Of a stretch of 64,000 bases of DNA, positions 14,101 to 23,746 are shown piece by piece. A model generated the notes under the pieces. That model was given only the letters and a program-made list of their open reading frames with translations. It had not been told where the DNA came from and ran no database searches. The DNA lies in NCBI GenBank assembly GCA_963920635.1, contig OY987302.1, forward strand, positions 46,751,500 through 46,815,499, read 5' to 3'. The DNA comes from Pseudeuparius sepicola (lineage: Eukaryota; Arthropoda; Insecta; Coleoptera; Anthribidae). A program made the position numbers and the translations under genes. How positions within the stretch are numbered: position 1 is the stretch's first letter; each line of letters opens with the position of its first letter.

Positions 14101-17100
14101 TTCATGACCATTCAGAAATTTTTGGCCATAACATGATCTAGCAGTACATGACTTAAAATTTCTGGGGTGGAACATAAAAAATACGACAAAATTTTACATG
14201 TTATGATCAGATTGTGCTTTTAACCAGTCAAGTACTTAGGCAACCCGCAATTTGCTCAATTATTAGATTTTATTATGTTTAAAATTTGAGTAAAGAAGGT
14301 GTGCAAATATCCATTATTAAACTTTAAAAGAGATTCCATACTTACCCTTTGCATGGTGTCATGTAAGGATGGCAAGGGAAGCCTAGGCAACGACCCCTGG
14401 TAGCTGTACAGTCTTGGTGTATTCCAGCCACTAAAAATCCTAACTAAAATTAACCAAATCTTCGTTTTTAATGAGGGTTGACTACCTTTAGCTCTAGACT
14501 CATACATCCATCCCTTATACATAAATAAAAACTTTAAAATATATCTAAGTATGTAAATTGCTATTAGCCAGTATGTTAACGATGTTAAAAAACACGCCAA
14601 CAGCTGCCACATTAGCGTGTCCCTAAAAACGGAGGCTTGTTAGGTATCGAACTTCAGAAGCAGTTTATAGTGCGTAATGATTGTTTTTAAAAATAATGAG
14701 GAAAGGATTTGGCCTAATATTTTAACAAACTGTTGAGATCTGTATAAATGATAAAAGGTTTCAGAAAGTGTATCATATTTTCTAATTAAAGTGAAATCTG
14801 CTTTAATTTTGTATCTCTAAAGTTGTTTTATTTTGTTTCATTATAAAACAATGTTCAAATAGAGTTACCATTATTAATAAAAACATTTTGAAATCAGTTC
14901 AAAGGAAAATGAACTTTTATTTTTAATAGTTATTTACTTTCTATAATTCCAATATTTACTTTATAATGTGTTGCAAGAACAATGAAAGGATCAAGATCTT
15001 TGAACTTCGCATGGGTCGCTATTGTTATAGGAAACATTAAATAGTAAAATTAAACTGAAAATAACAGTGGATCATTTCTTTCAAACTTATTTCAAAAACG
15101 GAACAAAATTAATTTTGCAAGGTGAATTATTTAAACATAACTGAAATTCGAATATATAAGTTTCCCCCTGTTTAAGTTAAACAATTTAAAACCTTGGGGA
15201 AACAGTTGTTTTAAGAACAAAAGTTCCTACAACAATAGACCATGTTCATTTTACAAGGGCTGTGCCATAGACCTACAAAACCATTATAGTCACTCGCCTA
15301 GAAGAGTCGGGTAATATAATAACTGTATTTAAGGTTACCAAGCAAGGCAATCGCTTACAAGCCTAGGAAGCAATAATTGCTTCCACCTGGTAACTTTCAA
15401 CACAGTCAATGTCATTAATGTCATTATTCGCCGATTTAGGACACTTCTGAATAAGATTCTTTATTGGTTAAATTACTTCCACACATCACCATGTGAGTGG
15501 AAGTGTTTTCCACAAAGAGATAAAAAAGTATTCGCTAAATCAGTTTAAAATCAAAATAGCAGGATGAAAATATTTAATATTTAGTTTTGGCAAGACAACC
15601 ATCGAATTAATAAGTGGTATGGAAGTCAACAAATTCACTGCGTTTTGGCAGCTAACTTTACAGCGGGATAGGTTTCAACTTGGCAATAAGTAAGATCCAG
15701 ACACATAATGAACTTGTCACATGATGGACAGTAAAGGATGTAGTATGGATGTCTCATAATGGACGAATTTGATGGGAACATTTTCCCACAGCATTGTGAA
15801 TATAAACTCATTTAGAAACTACACCGTTTTATAGTTATAGTTATATAGTTTTTATGTTGTCTTTTTCTGTGTTATGTGGTTGTGCTGATTTATTTCTTGT
15901 TTCACTTACTCAAGTTTTGCTGCCAGTTTTTCTATCTTAACTCCTTCCATACACTACTTATCAATTCTATTCTAAAAGAGTGATAAGTGGGGCACAAGTG
16001 GGTGAATTAAAATAGCCGTTTTCTATATTCTTGAGGTCAGGGAATTCAATTTTGATATTATTTTGAAGAAACAAAGTGGTATAGACTATTTATGAGAGGA
16101 TGAAAGTCCTATATCCTTTAGGATTTGTGTGAAATATTGCAGCTTTTTTTCACAATGCTTTTTAAAAAAGAGATGTTGAAAGTGACTCCATTGGCAGCGT
16201 TTTTTTATGTATCCAGAACAACCGCTACTGTGAATGATTTTAAGGCTAAAAATTCTTGTCTATGGGTAAAATAAATTTTGAGGTTAGTTTTTTAAATCAG
16301 GCAAGAAAATGATTCAGAAGTTAGAATTTGTTGGCATGTCAAAATAAGCTATGAAGATTATAATTTCTGAGTTTTATTCAGAATCAAGTCGAATCAAAAT
16401 CATTTTGATGTTATATTTACCTAATTCTTCCGATTTTTTGCTATCCAACAAAGGCAAATATACAGAGGAACAATCTTCGATTTTTTTGAGTAAAAAAGAA
16501 AGTCTGTGGAGTGCAAGTCATTCTATTTATAAAAAAGGCCAGTCCAAGAGTTAACAAAAGATACCAATTCTGAAAATAAAATGTTGCCTTGATTTTCTGT
16601 TAGCATTACCAAATTGTTATTTGAAGCAAAAAAAAAAATATTAACATTGGTCATCAAATATTTAATAGGCGTGTGCGTTTAAAATGCAGTGTGCGAAGAA
16701 AATTTACATCTTATGTACAACACCTTGCCTATTAAGCCCTTGTGTTGTGTTCGAAGCCCAATAATAATGTTTAAAAGCATTCCAAGCAGGTTTTTCTATT
16801 TGGTCAGAATTTTACATAATGTTTTTTTTTGTTCAATTTTAATGATACTAGTACTTGTGCTACTTGAAAGTTAAAAGCTTTTTATTCCACTTGCAGTATT
16901 TTTTCAAAAATACCTAGCAACGATGTTAATTGCATAGATTATTTCGCTCATCAAAAATAAACCAATAGAAAGCTTCGTTTTATAATTTGTTGACCAATTA
17001 TAGCCAGTTCTCAGTGATAAAACACTGCTGAGGTTTTATCGCAATTCTGTTGACGGTTTTGTCTTGTCACTTCGACATTTGCTAATTAATAAAGAAAAAG

Positions 17101-20100
17101 TGCTTTTTGATGGGCTAAATTTGTGTAAAAACACATTCGAGAATCATGACCTACATTCCATTTTTGCAAATAATAAAAACCAATTTTCATACTCATAATT
17201 TTCCCGGATTAAAAATTTCCGATAACACCACAGTCTCTTATTATACACAATAAATTTTATTCAAAAAAATGTTTGACCCCCCCCTATCCCCGCAATATGT
17301 ACAGGTGGCCCATCCAAGAGGAAAAAGTGTGTTACGTGTTTCGTGGAGACAGGTTAACATAAAATTATCATTCAAAAAATGATATTGTAGTAAAAATTAA
17401 GGGGAATTGGAAGGTGTACTTGGATTTTGTATACCTGGGTTGGTAAAAAGTTATCATGAAAAACATTTTTTGCAAAATAAAAAAAAATTTTTTTACTTAC
17501 ACAACCATTAGAGAACCTTTAAGTAGTATTTCTGAATATTTAGTTTCTTTGAAATAACTTCCAGTTATGGCGGAAATGAAAGAAGCAACTTACACATTTA
17601 ACCGTTATTTAACCATTAGGTATAGGGTTTATTTTTTAATGCTGAATCCAACAATATTTAATTTGACCTATTTATCTCCAACGGTTGGCGAGATATTTAT
17701 CAGATACGCTTTATCAAATTAGATACATGCATGGCCTCATGGTCTGATGTTCAATCCGAGTAGGCCAAACAATAAAACCAAATTTATGACAAATCAAGTC
17801 AGCCATGATAATAAAACTGACAATTAAGTATAGGCTGTAAATTCAATACTATTTACCTGTCAGATTAGTCTAAAATTTTGTTGCTGAAGCTCTTACTAGT
17901 TAAAGTTAAAAAAAATGTGTTTGAAAGAATAATGCTGTGATATTTTAGAGGTCTTTATCAAAAATTACATATACATAGAAACTTTGAGAGAGTATTCTCG
18001 TAAATATCCAAATAGAAATGTTCAGAGTGCTTAATTTATATTAAGATGTATCGAAGATTCAGATTGACAGAAAGTGTGATTAGCGATGGAAAAAATGGGT
18101 TTAGAATTAGTGAGGATGAGAGAGAATGAATTTTAAATTATTTCAGAAGAAATAACAAAAAAATCACAGCAACAAAATTTAACTCCGGATTTACACATGC
18201 GTGCTAGCCATTCGCCTCGCCACTCGCCGAAATGTTTTGTTGAAACATTCGTGTGCAAATTGATCACGCGAACTACCGTTTATACAATCGTCGGAACAGT
18301 TTGTCGAAACATTCCTAAACCTACCTAAACACTAATTGTGACCTAACCTATCGATAATCTGTGGATGATGAACTCTGGCAAACTCATAAATAAAAGGCAA
18401 ATATCGCAAATATGCAGGATCTGGAGATTGTAGCAGCATGTTCACGGTACAATGTCAGAGTTGTCAACTGAAGGGAGGCGAATATGTAAACACTAAGTTC
18501 GCCTCGTTGTTCGTGGCCTTTGAACTCGCGTCCGAAACACCACCACCGAGGCGAGCGCGCGAATCGCGAGGTGAATAACGAGGCGAATAGCACGCCGACT
18601 GTTCACACATTCGCGTTCGCGCCCAGCCTCGCCATTCGCCTTGCGACTTATACGAATGTGTGCATGCCGTATTAGACTAATCTGACAGGTAAATAGAAAT
18701 ATTGAATTTATAGCCTACTTGATTGTCAGTTTTATTATCACGGCTGACTTGATTTGTCATAAATTTGGTTTTATTGTTTGGCCTACTCGGATCAAACATC
18801 CGACACGGACCATGAGACCATATTATCTAGTTTGATGGAGCTTCTCTGATAAATATGTCGGAAACGGTTGGAGATAAATAGGTCAAATTATAGGTATATT
18901 GTTGGACTTGAATTAAAAAAGCAATCCAATAATGGTTAAATGAAATGTGTAAGTTGGAAAATAGAGAAAATTACTTTCATTTCCGCTATAACCGGAAGTT
19001 ATTTAAAAAAACTAAATATTCAGAAATACTACTTAAAGGTCCTCTAATGGTTGTGTAGGTCAAAATATATTTTTTATTTTGAGAAAAAGTTTTTTTCGCA
19101 ATGAATTTTCTACCAACACCCGTATAGAAAATCCGACTACACTCTCGAATTCCCCTTAATTTTTACTATAATTTCATTTTTTGAATGAAAATTTTATGTT
19201 AGCCTGTCTCCACGTAACACTTTTTCCGCTTGGATGGGCCATCCTGTACCAAATTTTATTACAATTATTCATTATGCAATATGTCATATGTAGAAAATGA
19301 GTAGGTGACTAAATTTAACTTTTTTGTTATTGGTACTGTTATTTTCTTAAATCAGTATATGATTGTAATCACACAATGCAGTGCAACAGAATCTGTTGGG
19401 AATAAACATCAACTTCAAAAGAAAATTTCAGTATTTTAGTGATTTGATCTGACACCGAAGCTCCCTTTTAAAAATGTCATAATATTATGGTTTCTCTGTT
19501 CCCTAATATTCTCGGTCAATGGAAGCAAGGATTATTGTAAAAATCGTGACATTAAGTCTATTATTTATTTCTTCGATTTGGTATAAACAAGAGGACTGGA
19601 AAATATATGGGAATATATATCATATATACAATATAGTCTTCAGAAATTATAATCAAAAAATTTTACCGACGATTCCCTGATAATTTTTAAACAAAAAATT
19701 GAGAATAATAAAATCCCAAAAATAAACAACACCAAATCCCAGGTTAACAACAAAGCAGGAAGAATAACGCTTTATGGTTAAGTAAATCGAATCGATACTG
19801 AAAAATTTTAGGGGAAAACTGTAACAGCTGACAACGCCTATGACAGGAAGTATTGTTTTGTTGGTTGTTTAAATGGCGGCAAATATGAATTGTTCTTAAG
19901 TTTTTATATAATTTTGTGTTCAAAATAATAATTAGAAAAAGATATTAACAAAGAAAGATTTTTAGTACCTGTAATTATAAATAATAAAAGATGTTTTAGT
20001 GGCATGTCAGGTAAAGGACATCAATTGAAAAAAATTCACTCCAGCCGGGACTCGAACCCGGGACTCCTACTGTGGCCGTAGGCACTTTAACCAAGTAGGC

Positions 20101-21169
20101 TATTGGAGATACGGTTTCCATCGGCTAGATGTTACTTGTTCCAATTGATATTAGTTAGTAGAGGTGAGATGTAGAACCGCTATAGTTTGAAACCATGAAT
20201 TATAACAAACATTTCATTTTCTATATTTATTTCGGCCTGGCCTAGTCATTAGTAAGCGTATTCTCCACGATCTTGAAATATTCGTAATATACGTACTTTT
20301 TGGGAAATTATTTTTCTAGTTTGGTTTTCTAATCGTTTAAATCAAGTATTGAATATTTTTTTAAATATTTCAAATATTTCCAATATATTTCCGGCACTTC
20401 CAAGACACTTTAGGAAATTTCCAATATTTCCATTTCTATGGAAGTATTTCCACATACCTACAACACTAGTCCAGTCCTGTCCAACCTAAAAATTTACTTA
20501 AAAAGTTACTTAAGCAATTTTTGCAGAGTCATTTCCACAATTTAAATGAGAACAGTAGTAGTAGTAGTATGTTTGCGGAAACAATAATCAAACAATAATT
20601 AACAAAATGATTATACAAATATTACATGGGCATAGGACACCAGACTTGAATTACAATATGAAAAATGATGTTTTAATGACTATGTAAATTACGCACTATA
20701 AACTCAGGGGTTTATCACCGACTTACTTATCAAATAAATGTAAAAATCTCTGAGTCAGATTTAAAGGCAGTGGATAACTATTTAGATGCAAAGCCGTCAC
20801 TATCCCCATCAACATACAAAGGTATCTGTAGTGGCCAGGCCACACACCATTGTGTATACTGTTCTGCAAAATACATCAAACCAATTAGTCAGTGACGTCA
20901 GTGTACAAAATTGACAAAGTTTTAATTCGATTTAAATTTATATAAAGCTTTTTCTTCTCCAATCCATGGTCTAGGTATAGTAGTAACAATGGATAATGAT
21001 AATTGTCACCCTCACCTGTAATCTAGCAATCTTTTTCTTCCACGACCTGATGCCAGATTGCCAGACGAGGTGTAGCACCTCCCGGTCAAAATTCACGTCC
21101 CATCCATCGTGGGTGATGGAAAATGAGAACGCGACCGCGGCATGGGCTTCTGCCATGCCTGCTTCTTAT
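1737..21169 (-). CDS. CPT1: Carnitine O-palmitoyltransferase 1 gene (8 exons, 3' incomplete)
   Basis: Outer mitochondrial membrane enzyme that transfers long-chain acyl groups from CoA to carnitine, the committed malonyl-CoA-regulated step of mitochondrial fatty-acid import. I joined eight exons by GT/AG sites and phase: 21016-21169 (ATG at 21156), 20727-20863, 14346-14622, 10326-10846, 8762-8966, 8572-8705, 7415-7480 and 1737-2169, giving 638 codons. The N-terminal MAEAH regulatory segment, two membrane segments (about 58-75 and 97-117), [19 protein letters not shown] with catalytic His at about 470, and [17 protein letters not shown] are all present. Vertebrate CPT1 is about 770 residues, so roughly the last 130 residues lie left of base 1. 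A splice acceptor 13 nt before the ATG implies a non-coding first exon upstream of 21170. Introns are packed with repeats; the longest joins exons 2 and 3 (about 6.1 kb). Family assignment is very secure; the gene could be one of several CPT1 paralogues. Confidence 0.95.
3147..3658. repeat. Foldback element with about 50-bp arms
   Basis: The left arm CTCTTTAAAATAAGGGG and right arm end CCCCTTATTTTAAAGAG are complementary and extend inward through CCCAGCATT. The short ORF at 3449-3631 lies inside and is not recognised. Ends 5 bp before the hammerhead-like motif. Confidence 0.7.
3664..3711 (+). ncRNA. Hammerhead-ribozyme-like motif (dimer type)
   Basis: Core CTGATGA (3672-3678) and GAAA (3693-3696). 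Stem II TGC/GCA (3680-3682 with 3689-3691) with a 6-nt loop. Stem I pairs ATTGTA (3666-3671) with TGCGGT (3705-3710), with wobbles. GAA is followed by self-complementary ACACGTGT (3696-3703) and then A3704 at the expected cleavage site. With no usable loop, stem III would form best between two molecules. Function is inferred from structure only. Confidence 0.55.
3899..4012. repeat. Short palindromic repeat
   Basis: Arms CTCGAGTTGTAAGCTTATTA and TAATAAGCTGTTTACAACTC flank a GC-richer centre with CACTCGCCGCTGTGCGGCTCGTGCG. Similar architecture to 50955-51075. Confidence 0.65.
4291..4372 (+). repeat. SINE/LINE 3' tail copy 1, (ATT)n
   Basis: Dispersed unit with ...CTGGGGTACTGCAAGTTTGG... ending GTGAGGGTGAGAATTATT plus ATT repeats. 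Other copies: 13497-13590 (+), 22664-22766 (-), 24629-24735 (-). The shared 3' end with a simple-repeat tail is typical of a non-LTR or SINE 3' terminus. Confidence 0.7.
4829..5397. repeat. Probable inverted-repeat element
   Basis: CAATTGACCATTTTC at the left and GAAAATGGTCAATTG at the right, with further partial complementarity inward (GGCGGCCATGT near 4862). Diverged; borders approximate. Confidence 0.4.
5861..6283. repeat. Foldback MITE, about 425 bp
   Basis: Nearly whole-length palindrome: GTCACAGGAACTGTTAAATA at the left against TATTTAAGAGTTCCTGTGGT at the right; the two arms continue through AAGCTCTGG, the TTTCTGAGC block and CTTTGAGAAAG near the centre. Confidence 0.8.
6691..7053. repeat. 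Inverted-repeat element, about 360 bp
   Basis: TATAGTAAAATCGAGCAA ... TACGCCTGGCGTAAA at the left is matched by TTTACGCCAGGCGTAAG ... TTGCTCGATTTTAGTATA at the right. No coding capacity. Confidence 0.7.
7415..7480 (-). CDS. CPT1: CPT1 exon 7 (66 nt, residues 472-494)
   Basis: A micro-exon: acceptor TTGTTCTAG, then one base completing Trp, then [19 protein letters not shown] and two bases of an Arg codon; the donor is GTAATT. It completes the catalytic AEHSWADAP motif begun in exon 6. Confidence 0.93.
8572..8705 (-). CDS. CPT1: CPT1 exon 6 with catalytic histidine (residues 428-472)
   Basis: The acceptor CTTTTAG abuts 8705 and the donor GTAAGT abuts 8572. It encodes [19 protein letters not shown] and then [11 protein letters not shown]. 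The His of AEHSWADAP (His about 470) is the catalytic base of the carnitine acyltransferase family. The Trp codon is split TG/G across the next intron. Confidence 0.95.
8762..8966 (-). CDS. CPT1: CPT1 exon 5 (residues 359-427)
   Basis: The acceptor TTTTCAG abuts 8966. The exon reads [19 protein letters not shown], then [19 protein letters not shown] and [16 protein letters not shown], ending FDM. The donor GTAATA is non-optimal but phase fits exactly with both neighbours (1 + 204 nt). Confidence 0.94.
9155..9290. repeat. Palindrome carrying two decayed hammerhead-like copies
   Basis: Head-to-head copies of the 3664-3711 sequence: each arm has GATGATTGCCAAATAGCAT followed by a run ending ACACGTGTATGC. 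The plus copy (about 9221-9276) has GAAA changed to AAAA. The minus copy (about 9175-9213) has CTGATGA changed to CCGATGA. Both changes hit core positions. Confidence 0.7.
9441..9758. mobile_element. Element with about 65-bp inverted ends and hammerhead-like core
   Basis: Left ATATGTAAAAAAGGTAATGG and right CCATTACCTTTTTTACATAT are complementary and extend through TTACACTCCTGGGGAAAAAC and TTTTATTCCATAGCCA. The left arm continues into the hammerhead-like core at 9498-9545; the right arm does not. Resembles the terminal repeats of Penelope-like elements, but no protein is present. Confidence 0.65.
9498..9545 (-). ncRNA. Hammerhead-like motif, copy A
   Basis: Minus strand: CTGAAGA (9537 to 9531), one A, then GATTT-TAAAT-AAATC (5-bp stem, 5-nt loop), then GAAAC and palindromic ACGT, T at the expected cleavage position and GG pairing with CC before the core. 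Same layout as the 58.8-kb copy, with the fifth stem pair swapped. Confidence 0.55.
9786..9900. repeat. GGCACTGAAGTT palindromic repeat, copy 1
   Basis: Begins CTCGGCACTGAAGTT, contains GTGGTTTATTTGCCTCGGCC and ends AAAAGTTGAACTTAAGTGCC. Other copies at 21800-21930, 22218-22290 (half) and 35118-35252. Confidence 0.75.
10326..10846 (-). CDS. CPT1: CPT1 exon 4 (residues 186-359)
   Basis: Starts HLRSVKPLL after acceptor TTTTACAG and ends KPSEIQ before donor GTAAGT. Contains [41 protein letters not shown] and [13 protein letters not shown], which are signature CPT1 blocks. Just before [10 protein letters not shown] the sequence reads KSWTST where most CPT1 proteins have KSWWAT. Length 521 nt, leaving two bases of an Ile codon. 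Confidence 0.96.
10951..11794. mobile_element. hAT-like element with GGGGCGGATGGG ends
   Basis: Left GGGGCGGATGGGAGC and right CCCATCCGCCCCTG are inverted copies; the same termini bound 36853-38898. Near 11087-11165 (+) a basic reading [20 protein letters not shown] resembles the N-terminus of hAT/DUF4371-type transposase-derived proteins (weak). A second MITE is nested at 11323-11597. Confidence 0.6.
11323..11597. mobile_element. Nested MITE with TGGCCAGTTGCACC ends
   Basis: Termini TGGCCAGTTGCACC and GGTGCAACTGGCCA. Inside is a strong stem: TTTGTTCAGCGAATGTTCGG at about 11387 against CCGAACATTCGCTGAACAAA at about 11493. Confidence 0.8.
11800..13496. other. CPT1 intron 3 sequence, nothing recognised
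   Basis: AT-rich intron with many stop codons. Short ORFs near 12197-12555 have no recognisable domain and no splice context. Confidence 0.55.
13497..13590 (+). repeat. SINE/LINE 3' tail copy 2, (ATT)n
   Basis: CACAAGCATGTGGTTGCTTC ... GGGTACTCCTAGTTTGGAG ... GAGGGTGAGAATTATTATT. Same family as 4291-4372; the upstream stretch from about 13440 may also belong to the element. Confidence 0.7.
14346..14622 (-). CDS. CPT1: CPT1 exon 3 (residues 93-185, second membrane segment)
   Basis: The acceptor TTTTTAG abuts 14622 and the donor GTAAGT abuts 14346. It encodes a second hydrophobic segment ([19 protein letters not shown]), the YKGWMYESR block, [13 protein letters not shown], and [21 protein letters not shown], all conserved in CPT1. 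Length 277 nt: one base completes the split Lys codon and the exon ends in phase 0. Confidence 0.95.
14623..17299. other. CPT1 intron 2, proximal part
   Basis: AT-rich. No exon, transposase or clear inverted-repeat element recognised. Confidence 0.5.
17300..19248. mobile_element. Large foldback with about 570-bp arms
   Basis: Ends TACAGGTGGCCCATCC and GGATGGGCCATCCTGTA. The left arm (17300 to about 17876) matches the complement of the right arm (about 18672-19248) at blocks such as GGAGACAGGTTAACATAAAA, TTAAGGGGAATT, GACCTATTTATCTCCAACGG, TTTATGACAAATCAAGTCAG and CTGTCAGATTAGTCTAA. The centre is a GC-richer insert, 18186-18672. No transposase seen. Confidence 0.85.
18186..18672. repeat. GC-rich nested repeat inside the foldback
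   Basis: Bounded by TTTACACATGCGTGCTAGCC and CGAATGTGTGCATGCCG, which are roughly inverted. Rich in CATTCGCCTCGC/GCGAGGCGAATG dyads, unlike its AT-rich neighbours. The ORF at 18384-18593 is low-information and not recognised. Confidence 0.55.
20036..20117 (-). ncRNA. tRNA-derived SINE head
   Basis: The minus strand has A-box-like TAGCCTACTTGG and B box GGTTCGAGTCC. It folds as tRNA: acceptor 5 of 7 pairs, anticodon stem CCTAC/GTAGG with 7-nt loop GGCCACA, T stem CCGGG/CCCGG with loop TTCGAGT. Anticodon position reads CCA, but U33 is missing and the D stem is weak, so this is not a working tRNA. Body towards 19950 shares TTTTAGTACCTGTAA with 58017-58085. Confidence 0.7.
20340..20470. repeat. 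GGAAATATTTCC-type palindrome array
   Basis: Degenerate copies of GGAAATATTTCC ending at a hAT-like terminus (CTAGTGTTGTAGGTATGTGG on the minus strand). One end only. Confidence 0.5.
20727..20863 (-). CDS. CPT1: CPT1 exon 2 (residues 48-93, first membrane segment)
   Basis: Found by looking for the conserved Asn-Gly-Val-aromatic-Pro block that follows the N-terminal segment. The acceptor TTTTGCAG precedes codons reading [15 protein letters not shown], then a hydrophobic stretch [12 protein letters not shown]. The donor is GTAAGT. Length 137 nt starts in phase 0 and leaves two bases (AA) that join G of exon 3 as Lys. Phase fits on both sides, which is strong support for this short exon. Confidence 0.9.
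21016..21169 (-). CDS. CPT1: CPT1 exon with start codon (residues 1-47)
   Basis: Coding starts at ATG 21154-21156 (minus). The protein opens [20 protein letters not shown], the conserved CPT1 N-terminal regulatory segment, and runs to [11 protein letters not shown]. The acceptor TTTCAG abuts 21169, leaving 13 nt of 5' UTR in this exon. The donor is GTGAGG after CAG at 21016, phase 0. Confidence 0.95.
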
Positions 21170-21799
21170 CTGAAACAATGAAAATTATTATAATGATGTT
21201 GTACACTTAGAATTTAAATTAAAACAATATGGATGGTTAATATATCATACAAATGTTTTAAATTTTTTTAGATATACAGTATGTCCACGGTTAGGGTGAA
21301 TAAGAGGGAAAACTTTTTTTCTTGAAATCGGCATTAAAATGTCCCATAATCGTCATTAAAAGCACAGAAATCGTACAATAATGTAGCCCATTATTGTACG
21401 ATTTTTTCAATATGTAGGCCTTGGCGAGATGTAAACAATAAACGTCAGACGTGGAGAAATCGCCCGTCAAAAGTGACCAAATATTCAAAACCCGGCCGAT
21501 AAAGGCCCATTAACTTTTCGTACACATTGCGAAATTGTTTCCTATAGAAGCGCAATCCTTCAGTATACATATTTTAGTAAATTCGAATATCAATAGATTT
21601 GTTGGGTAGGCTGCACAAGAAGCAGCAGTTTGGTTTTTCTGTCAGAAGGTGCCGTACACCATTATACTTGTCCTAGGTAGAGCGATCGGTAAAGTCAAGC
21701 AACGCCGCACGTAGTCGGTTCGTGGACGGGTGATCCCTTGTTATTATTTTCTTGCCTAATAAAACATTTTTTTTTCCGATTTCAAGAAAAATATAATAT

Positions 21800-21930
21800 G
21801 TACCTCGGCACTGAAGTTCTTTTTATGACTCATGTGGTTTATTTGCCTCGGCCAGAGGCCTCAGCAACTAAACTCCACATGAGTCATAAAAAGTTGAACT
21901 TCAGTGCCTTGGTACATAAATAACTATTAT
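21800..21930. repeat. GGCACTGAAGTT palindromic repeat, copy 2
   Basis: CTCGGCACTGAAGTTC ... CATGTGGTTTATTTGCCTCG ... AGTTGAACTTCAGTGCC. A near-perfect foldback of about 120 bp. Confidence 0.75.
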
Positions 21931-22580
21931 TTTACATTTTTCCGAAAAAAGCACACTTGACAAAAAGTTTTGCTTGTATTTAAAATTAGGTTGCCATGAA
22001 CAAACTTATCGGGATGTCCACAAAAATAAAAAATATGAAAATGCCGGAACAGTGTAAACTAGCTTTATTTTTAATCTTTCGAAAAAGTGTCACTAAGAAT
22101 ATATATGTTCGCATTCGGAATTCAAAGTTATAACGTTTGTGGCAAAATTTGCCGAATTTGAGTATTAGAAGAGGTTACATAAAGCTATAATGAATCTTTT
22201 ATTTGTCAATGTTGGTGGAGGCCTCAGCAACTAAACTCCACACGAGTCATAAAAAGTTGAACTTCAGTGCCTTGGTACATAAATAACTATTATTTTACAT
22301 TTTTCCGAAAAAAGCACACTTGACAAAAAGTTTTGCTTGTATTTAAAATTAGGTTGCCATGAACAAACTTATCGGGATGTCCACAAAAATAAAAAATATG
22401 AAAATGCCGGAACAGTGTAAACTAGCTTTATTTTTAATCTTTCGAAAAAGTGTCACTAAGAATATATATGTTCGCATTCGGAATTCAAAGTTATAACGTT
22501 TGTGGCAAAATTTGCCGAATTTGAGTATTAGAAGAGGTTACATAAAGCTATAATGAATCTTTTATTTGTCAATGTTGGTG
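21855..22580. repeat. 363-bp tandem duplication, two copies
   Basis: Copy 1 is 21855-22217 and copy 2 is 22218-22580; both begin GAGGCCTCAGCAACTAAACT and end GTCAATGTTGGTG. By eye they differ at one base only (CACATGAG versus CACACGAG). A recent unequal duplication, or an assembly artefact. Confidence 0.9.
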
Positions 22581-22663
22581 GAGGAGTGACAACTAATGGT
22601 TTCTTATACTTTTTCCAAATGTATTAGGTTCTTTAAAAATATGAAATGTTAAGTTTTCCTATA

Positions 22664-22766
22664 ATAATAATAATAATTCTCACCCTCACAATACTCCAAA
22701 CTAGAAGTACCCCAGAAGCAACTGAATGCTTGTGCGGGGGATTACTATTATTTTGTCTTTGTTGCC
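22664..22766 (-). repeat. SINE/LINE 3' tail copy 3, (ATT)n
   Basis: Reverse orientation: AATAATAATTCTCACCCTC, then ATACTCCAAACTAGAAGTAC and CCAGAAGCAACTGAATGC. Confidence 0.7.
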
Positions 22767-22884
22767 ATTGCAACTTCATTTTAAATATGTACAAGCACAA
22801 GTTTTATTAAATGTGTTTTTTCCTTAAAACAAAATAAAATAGTTTGCCTTCTTATTATTCCCTCTACCCGTGGACATAATTCAA

Positions 22885-23740
22885 TAAGCATATATTGACG
22901 GCTGTTATTCTGAGGATGAAGTTTACGGCACGGGCCATAGGCGAGTGTCAAAAATAATCTGAATTAATAACACTTAGGTATTAAACGCGAGTAGAATACT
23001 ATACTTTCTCATGACTGTTAAGACTCAATGTACAGCACGTATGTGGTGATTCAACATTTTGACCCATAAAATGGCTTTTTTCGATCTGTAGCGAGTAACA
23101 CGCATAATTTAAAACTTTTGGTCAATACGAATTTTATTCTAAGTAATTACTCACATTTTGAGACAAAAAATATTTAAAAATATTTATCACAATGGCCGTT
23201 ATTAGGCTTTTTGCGCAAATAATTATTGAAAAGTAATTAAGAAATGAAAATTAATTAATATTTATTTGTACAGAGAAAATCAGTAAGTAATGTATTGAAC
23301 CAGGGTCTTCTAAACTCAGTTTACAAGAAAAAAGCTGTGATGTCTGATAATATTTTTTTATTTAATGTTCAAAAATAGATTAATATAAGTATAAAAATGT
23401 TAAATAAAATATAATGCATTTCATTATTTTTGACTACATCAAAAATAGTTTTTTCAGTCACAATACCTAAGTATATAACTTAGTCACTTTTTGGAACTTT
23501 CTTTAAACGCAGCAGGTCAAGCAACTACGTTGCTAAAAAATGCACATCAACAAATAATATAGCTCTTTGAGTGCAAGCGGAAAAAAGAATTTTGAAAATC
23601 AGTTAATAAAGTAAAAAAACAGAATTGACTCGAAAAGAAACACACTGCATATGAAATAGTGTTTTTTTTTATATATATTTTTTCTCTGTGATATGTAGGT
23701 ACTAAGTATATACAAATTTTATTTAATTATAGAGAGCTAT
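22885..23740. other. Upstream of CPT1, nothing recognised
   Basis: AT-rich sequence with no exon-like or repeat structure that I can support. The non-coding first exon of CPT1 could lie here or further right. Confidence 0.5.
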
Positions 23741-23746
23741 TTAAAA

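Larger units (their letters stand above)
21275..22884. mobile_element. TIR-bounded repeat, about 1.6 kb
   Basis: Left TACAGTATGTCCACGGTTAG and right, on the minus strand, TTATGTCCACGGGTAGAGGG are matching inverted ends. Contains the segment 21430-21930, which is duplicated at 33600-33935/35110-35252, the 363-bp tandem repeat, and an (ATT)n tail copy. Confidence 0.65.

Noticed and set aside
20036..20117. Functional tRNA-Trp gene (anticodon CCA)
   Set aside because: U33 is absent, the D stem is weak and the acceptor stem has two mismatches; tRNA-derived SINE is the better reading.
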